From assembly GCA_022496185.1 (NCBI GenBank), contig WTXG01000028.1, positions 186,001 to 250,000 on the forward strand: DNA of 64,000 nt, given 5' to 3'. Position numbers and translations under genes: made by a program. This DNA is from Multifurca ochricompacta (Eukaryota > Basidiomycota > Agaricomycetes > Russulales > Russulaceae). Positions 56,584-64,000 of this stretch are shown here, piece by piece; the stretch's first letter is position 1, and each line of letters opens with the position of its first letter. The notes beneath the pieces were generated by a model. That model ran no database searches and was not told the origin of the DNA. It saw nothing but the letters and a program-made list of their open reading frames with translations.

Positions 56584-59325
56584 CCTGAAGGGCAAACGAC
56601 GAAAGGGCGACGAGGTGTGGAGGAAGGGGGGGGGGGTTAGATCAAAGGGGGAAGCGAGGAAGGGGGTGAGGGAGTGAGTGATGAAGGAGGTGAGGGAAGA
56701 CGGGAGCAATGCTTGCCTGGTGGGTAGGATACATATATAGATACGTTAAGCTTGCTGAGCTGAAATCAAATCTTGAATCACATCTCCACTCATGGACGCA
56801 AGGCTGTGATTTTAGAGCGTCATGACCCATGACACTTTGATTGCGCCCCCAAGCGCTTCCCCCCCCCCCCCCCCCCGTCGCCTCCCCCCAACCTAAAGTT
56901 TGACTTCTCTTTAGGGAAACACGGGGCCAAGCAGACCCACCTAATTGAGACGCAAAAGCGGCAATATTGTGATAAAAAGAAGCCACGCGAAGAGATGGGC
57001 CATGCAGCTGGAGCAAAAAAGCGCCCAATCAAGAGGGGGGTGGGGAGTGGAGGGACCTGGATGAGAGTGGATCGGTCGCAGTCTATCATTGAGTTGTTGA
57101 TCTCTTTTGGCCTATGGCACCGCCCCCCATTCTGCGCTTTCCCAGGAAGGTAGCAGGAAGTTTCCATCCCGTCCATGGAGTGTACCTTTGAAATGAACCA
57201 TAAAGTTCCTCCGACCGACCGCACGCGACTTGGAGGTATGGATATCCGTGCCATGGAATATTGTGCGTACACAAAGCAAAAAACAACATAAAGAATTTAA
57301 AATTAAAATTAAAAAGAGGTTAAGGGTGATGTCCGCGGTGCCCGATTTCAGTTGAATATGAATGAAAATGAAGAAAGGAAGGAAGGAGAAAAATATCCGA
57401 CAGCGAAGAGGAAGGGGAGAAGACCAGAATCAATTGTGTGGGCAACGCACGGGTCAGAAACAGAAACAGAACGATCATTAGTAATCAACAGATTCAACAG
57501 ATCAGATCAATCAAAACGGTGGTTCAAATTCGCTCCCACATGCAGAGTGCCGTAGTAACACAAAACCAACAATCCTAACAACCAACCCTGACCAGGAAGT
57601 GGAAGTCCAGTGGATTATGGAACGGAATCAGACCATTTCAGGGTGAGGTGAAGGAGATCAATATTACCTCCGCTCATCCACGCGTAGTATCCCGTAAGGT
57701 ATAGGAAGGGAAGGGAAGGGAAGGGAAGGGAAGGGAAGGAAGGTTATTGTCAAATATGACGAACACCACAAGTTGCCCGCATTGACAAATAAAAAAACGC
57801 ATGGACTTCACGGTCATTCGCTTAATCCCATGGCAATGCAAACTGTCCAAACCTGTGACAAACTAGGTTGAGGTGTGTAGTAGTGGTGGTGGTTGTTAAC
57901 GTGGGCTGAGCGGTAAGCGATACGAAAATCCCTTCTCCTTTTACGATGCGATGCGATGCGATTTGTTACTGCACTGCTATGTTACTACAAAATTCAAATT
58001 TGGCATGCCCACCCAATGTCCCCCCCCCCCCCCCAAAAAAAAAGAAAAAATCACACACGCACACACACAACACGCGGGTAAAATAACGGGTAAAAGACCC
58101 GGATTGCCGGGTTGGGTGAATGAAAGGTCCCGACGCAGACGTTTTGGACGACACGCATCAGGGATAGAGCGATATGTTTTTGTGTCAACAAAACATCATC
58201 ACCCAGAGATGAACCATGGGTATGTGTAATATAATCGATCGATCATGATCATCAAACGCCACACAACCAATAGAGAGTTCAAGGAGGAAAAAAAAAACCC
58301 CCGTTAGATCAAGATCAGATATACAAGGATTTGCAGGTAGTTTTTGTTCATTGTTCATACAAAGTACCCAGTAACCAGTTAATGGCTAGAAGAACTCGAG
58401 GACTGGAGGACGGGTGGGAGGGAGGAGTGGAGTTGGAGAAAAGGAAAGAAGAAACACATGATGTGGATCCAAGACCACGCGGAGCACGGCGGCGGCGGTG
58501 GAGCGTATTATCTTCGCGCAAACTCGCGCTTAAGAAACCATCACACACGCCAAGATGTCTATAGATTATAATATAATAATATAATAATACTACTACATGT
58601 AAAATTACCCAATCTCCCCTTTTTCGCGTAAATTACGCTAAACCACCTTCCCCCTTCCAAAAAAATATGAGGGTGAGTGTGAGGAGGCAAGACGGGGCTG
58701 GGTGTGCGGACGACTGTTTGCCCTAACTAACCGACACTAGCTCCCATAAACCACATATGGATTAAATAATGTCCAACCCTTCCTCCCCCCTCCAAAAAGA
58801 AAAAAAGAACATTAATGAACCTCGTGTGCGTGCGTGTGTGCATGTAAATCTGGACCGTAACTTGAACATGAAGAAAGAAAGAAAAGAGACTCAAGTTAAC
58901 TCCACTAATAAGTACAACCACAGCCAACCCATCACACATCACACACCCCCAACAGGCCCTCAAAGGGGGATTCTCTTTCTCTGTATTGTATTGGTATTAC
59001 TGTCAAGTTGAAGACAGACAGAAACAAAAAAGCCATAAAAAACAACAATAAACAACGGCTCTTTTCCCCTCAAAAAGAAAACCAAGGTCGACTTGATTTC
59101 AGAGTCCAGAAGAGGATGAGGGGAAAAAAGAAAAAGAAAAAAAAAGCCCAATATACAACAGCGTGTGCGTACACGCGTTAAACGCACTATCCACATTTCT
59201 GATCACCGCGACCGACACCCCAGTATCATCCTCTCCCCCACCCTCCATTTTCAAAGCGGTAATAGGTGAAGGAAAATGTTTTCCAAAAAGACAAGTGCCG
59301 AAAAGGGCGAAAAGAGAATGACTTG
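56584..59325. other. Intergenic, (GGGAA)n and homopolymers
   Basis: No gene seen. Notable are the C16 run near 56861, (GGGAA)7 near 57706-57740, C14 near 58021 and short AT repeats near 58565. The minus frame 57272-56820 is mostly repeats and promoter sequence upstream of gene C. Confidence 0.6.
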
Positions 59326-61198
59326 TCAATCCGCTTCCTCTTTGATCACCTTCAAACGGTCATCAATCAACTCAAGGTCTTCCGCACGATAGCGTCCATA
59401 CGACGTCGGGAATTCAACGTCGAGTGAGCCCGTGGTAGCTGATACACTCGAGCCTGTGGTCATAGATGGCGTACCACCGCTACTCCGTGGAAGCCGAACA
59501 TTTCGCGGGAGTGGTGGGACCGACGCCAGGGGTGCGCTTGTCAGGAAGGAATCACTGACGGCACACGACGTACACGACAATTAGCTGGAGAAGAAGGATA
59601 ACTCAAAGAACATACAAGACCGCTGGACGACGCTGGAAGCCTACTAATGACCGATAGAGACGGGTCGAACAAATCGTCCTGAAAGGGGGATAAGCGTCAG
59701 ACTGGCAAAAAATTCATTCACCAAGGACTAAACATACATGATGACCACTTAAATGATGGATGGCGTAGGACGTTGGTCAGCCAAATCAGATTGCCAGCTG
59801 GAACATACTGATTGATACTCACAAGCTGGTGTTTGAAACATCTGCATGTGTAAGATTAATCAGTCTGTAATCAAAAAGAGAAAGACGGAACAAAACGGCT
59901 TACGAGATTCATGGGCTCTGTAAGAATGGAAGCGTTACCACATCAGCGTCTCACTTCTACATATCATGACGCTACCTCTATGACTTACGATTTAAATTCA
60001 AGAAAAGGAATACCTGTGTTCAAACATCAAACGTGAATACCCGCGCGTGGCACTCGAGAGGTCAGATGTAGGCAACGTACTGTGGGTGGAACCTGCCCAA
60101 CAGTGGCCAAGACAATCCAAAGCATGCCCTACACGAAGAGAGCGTCGAGAGATTAGGCTACAAAGAGATAGTATACTAGGTAACTCACATGTCGATAGAG
60201 CATGCGCCAAATTGATGAGTCAGATTTCAAGCGCATCACCCCGATGATCATAGCGAAAAGAAGGATCAAGTCGGTCACAGCCGATACGAGGACATTAATC
60301 TTCGCCTTTTGGGAGCCTAGTATGAGGCAGGAACCCGCTAATGGGAACCAGACGCTTTTTGCCTAAGAAAGCCATCAATACCAGGAGAGCTCTTCAAATT
60401 GCTACATTCCACATACGATGGCAACGCCTACGAATAACAGTAAGTATTGTGGTACGAAGGCAGCCAGCATATATGCGCACCATATATCAAGAAAGCGACA
60501 TTTGTCAACCATATAGCGGTCAAAAAAAGGGAGATGAAGAGCTTTCGCTCCCATATGGAGATTCTATGGATGAACTGATAAGCAGGCATGCTTTATAAAC
60601 GGAATAAGCATTACCCACGTCCGGATCAAGATGAGTAACGAGTTAAGTGCAAAGGCCAAATAACAAGTAATCTGACGGTCTTGTGAGATCTAGCACAGTG
60701 GTTATGAAAGTATGAAACGATGGTGGCATACCAGCACTGTGAAAAGCCATGCCTGGCAATCGAACTGAACGGTCAAGTTAAAACCGACGAGCTCTGCGCA
60801 TACACCAGCAAGCGCAGCAAGACGTGTTATAAAGTATATCTTTTACTGGAGAGTCAACGAGAGTGGACCTTGGGATGGAGGGGAGGGGGGGGGGGGGCGA
60901 AGACAACGTACGGCCATGGATGGCTTCCAAGATCGTTTCCTGCTTAAAACCTCCCACTCAAACCATAGCGTGGTAAAATATTCCCATCTGTAAGAGAGAG
61001 ACGAATGAAATGTGGAAATGAATGGAGTGAAGAAGTAGACGCACATATAAATCCCATCAGTCGCGTGAATAAGCTTGATGAGAGCCACTGGTGTTAATAA
61101 GGAGAGGAGAGTTTATGTTTGTTTCACAGAAACAGAAGGAACGGAGGAGGCGTACGGGATTCTGAGAGAATTATATGTGGGTTATTCCAGTCCACCAT
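59326..61198 (-). CDS. Seven-helix membrane protein D (family unnamed)
   Basis: The fourth member starts MVDWNNPHIILSES (exon 1 of 43 nt, 61198-61156), followed by ALIKLIHATDGIY, WEYFTTLWFEWEVLSRKR, YFITRLAALAGVCAELVGFN continuing without an intron into AWLFTVL, YLAFALNSLLILIRT, ISIWERKLFISLFLTAIWLT, the 11-nt micro-exon 60427-60417, VLVSAVTDLILLFAMIIGVM, GMLWIVLATVGQVPPT, VFLFLNLN, the 10-nt exon 59747-59738 and ICSTRLYRSLVG. The tail (about 59560-59326) is Ser/Pro/Thr-rich and ends acidic. One intron that A, B and C have between CQ and AW is absent. No lesion seen. Function unknown. Confidence 0.72.
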
Positions 61199-64000
61199 AC
61201 TGACGATGAAGCGTTCTTTAGGCCGACGCGCAAGGTAAGGTAAAACGATCGTCTGCTTCCTGCTATGAAGAAGGAAGGGAGAGAGAAAAGACTGGAATTG
61301 AAGCTATGACTTTTGGTATTGTCGGGATGATGGGATCTGAGAGGGGAAACGTTGATCGCCGATTGAGATTGATAACCTTTTTGGATGAACGTCAATCACG
61401 GAGGGAAGTGATTCCCAAGGTGAGGATGAAAGGTCCAAGTCAGCTTGGAAGGGGGAAAGGGAAAGGGAAGAGGAATTGTTGAGGGTGGGAGCGGGAAGAT
61501 TAAATGAGGAAGAGGAAAAGGAAAAGGGGAATGAGTTGATTCAAAGAAAAAAAGAAAAAGCCGAAAAAATAGGCTGACAGTATAACGCGCGCTCTTGTAG
61601 GAGGATGTAAATATGAAATGAAAACTAACTAAAGTTGGTTTCGTCGTGTTAATAGCGGGTAGTGCGGACACTCTGAATGAATAGCGCGGGTGTGTTGTCC
61701 TTTATTTCATCAGAGGCGGAGAGGTGGAATGGTGGAATGGTGGAGAGGCGGGGAAAGAAAGAAAAGAGAGAATTCCCCATCACTCATCTCTCATCCCTAT
61801 CCCCATCCCCCATCCTCCCATCCCCCATCCCCCATTCCCAGCCAACCTAATTAAATTCATTCATTCGGGTGGTGTTGTGCTCGGTGCTCGGTGGTTTGTG
61901 GTCGGTCGGTAGTTCTTCCATCTTCCATGCTCATGCTTTTCATACATGTCTTTCCATTATTGGACATTCACTTGTCTATTGCCGTAAGCGGGGCGCCCAG
62001 CCACACCGCCCAAAATATTAATAAAATATTCGATTTGCTGTTTATTGTTTATTTGTTCGTGTTTGCCCTTTGGTGGCAGTGGGCAGAAACCCTTACTCGT
62101 AGTGGTCCAGGCCTCCGGTTTTTTTTACAAATGACAAATAAGTAAATAACCGTTGACCCGTTGACATTGACAGTTACTTTACGCCGACTATGATGACAGG
62201 TGCTCATGGAGTTAACGCGGTTAATTGAATAGATAGATACGTAACGTAACTAATGGGCCCCGTCTTATTGTTTGTCCTAGAAAATACAAAATCGTGGCTC
62301 CTCGATGACCACCTGTAACGTTGAGTTGCACTTGGTTGGTCGTTTTACAATCGCAATCAAGAGATTGCCCATCCACCACCACCACTACCACCAGCAGCCA
62401 GCCAGAATATAGTTTAATTACCTTTGACCCACCCATGTGGTCCAGCTAACACCAGCTTCTTTCTTACTTCGGTCTAATGTACCCAAGCCCAAGCGCTCGC
62501 AACCACCCTCCACCTCAACCTCACCAATCGCGCTCATTAATCGTGATAAATTTCGATAAATAGTGAAACCGGAAGTGCAAACCCAACGTATGGGAGCGCC
62601 AAGGTCATCCAGGCGGGTCGGTGGTGGCGGCGGCTGTGGCGAGGGGGGAGAGTTAGAACAACGGAACAACGGAATGGTGTTTCAAGTTTTGGCTTGGTTG
62701 GTTGGTTGCCGAGCACAAGCCGCCGCGTTCCAAAGAAAGGAAATAACGTCGAGTGTACTACCACCGATACGTGTCAAACTGATGGACGGACGGTGGTGCC
62801 CAAACGCTCCTGAAATTTAATTTCAAATTTTTATTTTATTTGACTGACTGACTGACTGGGCCACGGGTTCGCAAATGGTTACAAGTCTTCCTCGAGTTAA
62901 ATTGATTTGACATTGGCACACGCTTTTTTTTTCTTCTTTCGACAAAGGACGGGTTTCCGTTATCCGGGGGTTCGCCCTCCCCTCGTCCCCACTGGGATGA
63001 TGTCCACGTCATCGGCGACGCCCACTGTTGCCCACCGGACTCATGCGAGCTGCCAGAGTGAGCGCGCTAGAACAGGAATCCAAAACCCCATATTTGACTT
63101 ACACAGCCCTTCTCCCTCCGGTGAAAAACGAATGCGAGCGTGTGCATAACACGAGTCATGGGTGGGTGGCGCTTATACTCGGCGCCGGGTCTTAAATGCA
63201 TGCATGCCTCCTCCCTCCCCTTGTCCGCGTGCCTGTCCGCATGCAACGGGACCAGGAAGCAACCGAAAAAAGCACGCGTGTCGGCCCAAAGTGGTACTAC
63301 CCCCCTCCCGCCCACCCACGTCTCCCTTCAAAGTACCTCACAAAAAAGTAGTTCCTATTCAGAAACGATGAAAACTCGCGCAACCTCACCCTCCCTCAGA
63401 GCGTCCTCCAGGTGAAAGAGCACGGGGAGAGATGGGAAATCACGAGCTCGCGCGAAGAAGTGCTGCTGTCCCCTGCAGCGTTTACATGCCGCCCACGCGG
63501 ACCGATCTCCGGCTAAATGTGATTCCATGTTGAGCCTCTCATCCACGCGCCGTGATAGGAGAAAGAGTATGAATGGAGAAGCCCCAAGGTCAGTGTACGT
63601 GTAGAGATGCCGAGAGCTTGAGCGCACCCGTAGGGTTGTGCAGTAGAATTCGAATTCGGATCATGAGAACGTTGAGCCTAAGCCCAAGTCGTGATGAGGA
63701 GAGGGAGTATGTGCCCAGTCGGTCGTTGAATGGCGACACATAAAATGTAAGGGCCATTGGTGATCAAAGCTTTTTTTTTTGTATGAAAGAAGCAAGCAAG
63801 AAAAAAAAATCAACGCGTGTGCCCAAAGAGCCTAAAATCTGGCTTGGTATCTGGACTTTCCTCATTCCTGCCCGCTTCTAGGATGTGGATATGGCGTAGT
63901 GTGATTTTCTTTTCTTCTCTTCTTTGACCCGTAAGGCGATTATATTCATTTCGAGCACTACAATCCAAATTCTGGGTCATTTTTCCGAATAGCATCAACG
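61199..64000. other. Intergenic, no gene supported
   Basis: The region has G11 near 60885 just inside gene D, CCCATCC repeats near 61790-61830 and a tetranucleotide (GACT)4 near 62841-62858. The minus frame 63627-63355 has CKRCRG but no domain I know and no clear splice partners. Confidence 0.55.

Noticed and set aside
63355..63627. Minus-strand ORF with CKRCRG, perhaps a Zn2Cys6 regulator
   Set aside because: Only two of the needed six cysteines are present in spacing, and no neighbouring exon completes the motif.

Overview
This window comes from a basidiomycete fungus, most probably a mushroom-forming Agaricomycete. The genes are dense in short introns of roughly 50-70 bases. Several families are typical of mushrooms: a DUF6535 membrane protein, a FunK1-type kinase relic, a GMC oxidoreductase and a multi-copy family of unnamed seven-helix membrane proteins. 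The transposons are chromodomain Ty3 (gypsy) elements of the Tf1/sushi type.

Positions 1-14423 hold two copies of one Ty3 chromovirus, tail to tail. Element 1 (+) runs off the left edge. Element 2 (-) ends at 14423. The exact end of the 3' LTR of element 1 abuts a point 103 bases inside the 3' LTR of element 2, so element 1 most likely jumped into element 2. The family has gag, pol (protease, reverse transcriptase, RNase H, integrase, chromodomain) and two extra ORFs between pol and the 3' LTR. One extra ORF is a coiled-coil protein and the other is a protein with several Cys/His clusters. Its leader has no ATG and its primer-binding site matches the presumed transcript start, as in self-priming elements.

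Positions 14424-16480 are an AT-rich repeat graveyard. It holds a CpG-depleted relic of the same LTR, a 198-base direct repeat and a GC-rich TACCCG block. A DUF6535 gene (16884-19551, one frameshift) and a broken FunK1 kinase (about 20780-22440) follow. From 22.5 to 33.9 kb the DNA is mostly simple repeats and long homopolymers, with one recognisable two-exon gene of unknown function at 27927-28861 (-).

From 33.9 to 61.2 kb lies a gene-rich block: an Rtt106-like histone chaperone (+, frame broken), two seven-helix genes (A and B, -), a copia-type gag without pol (+), Dim1 18S rRNA dimethyltransferase (+), a GMC oxidoreductase (+, many one-base deletions), eIF2D/Tma64 (+), a Bbc1/Aim3-like protein (-), and two more seven-helix genes (C and D, -). 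The four seven-helix genes share exon sizes, including micro-exons, so they are a dispersed tandem array. Dim1 and eIF2D are housekeeping genes of ribosome biogenesis and translation. The last 2.8 kb shows no gene.

A general caution: several genes are broken only by one-base deletions, often in homopolymers and clustered in patches. This may reflect consensus errors rather than real decay. All exon models are read by eye from splice signals, reading frame and recalled family resemblance; no database search was run.
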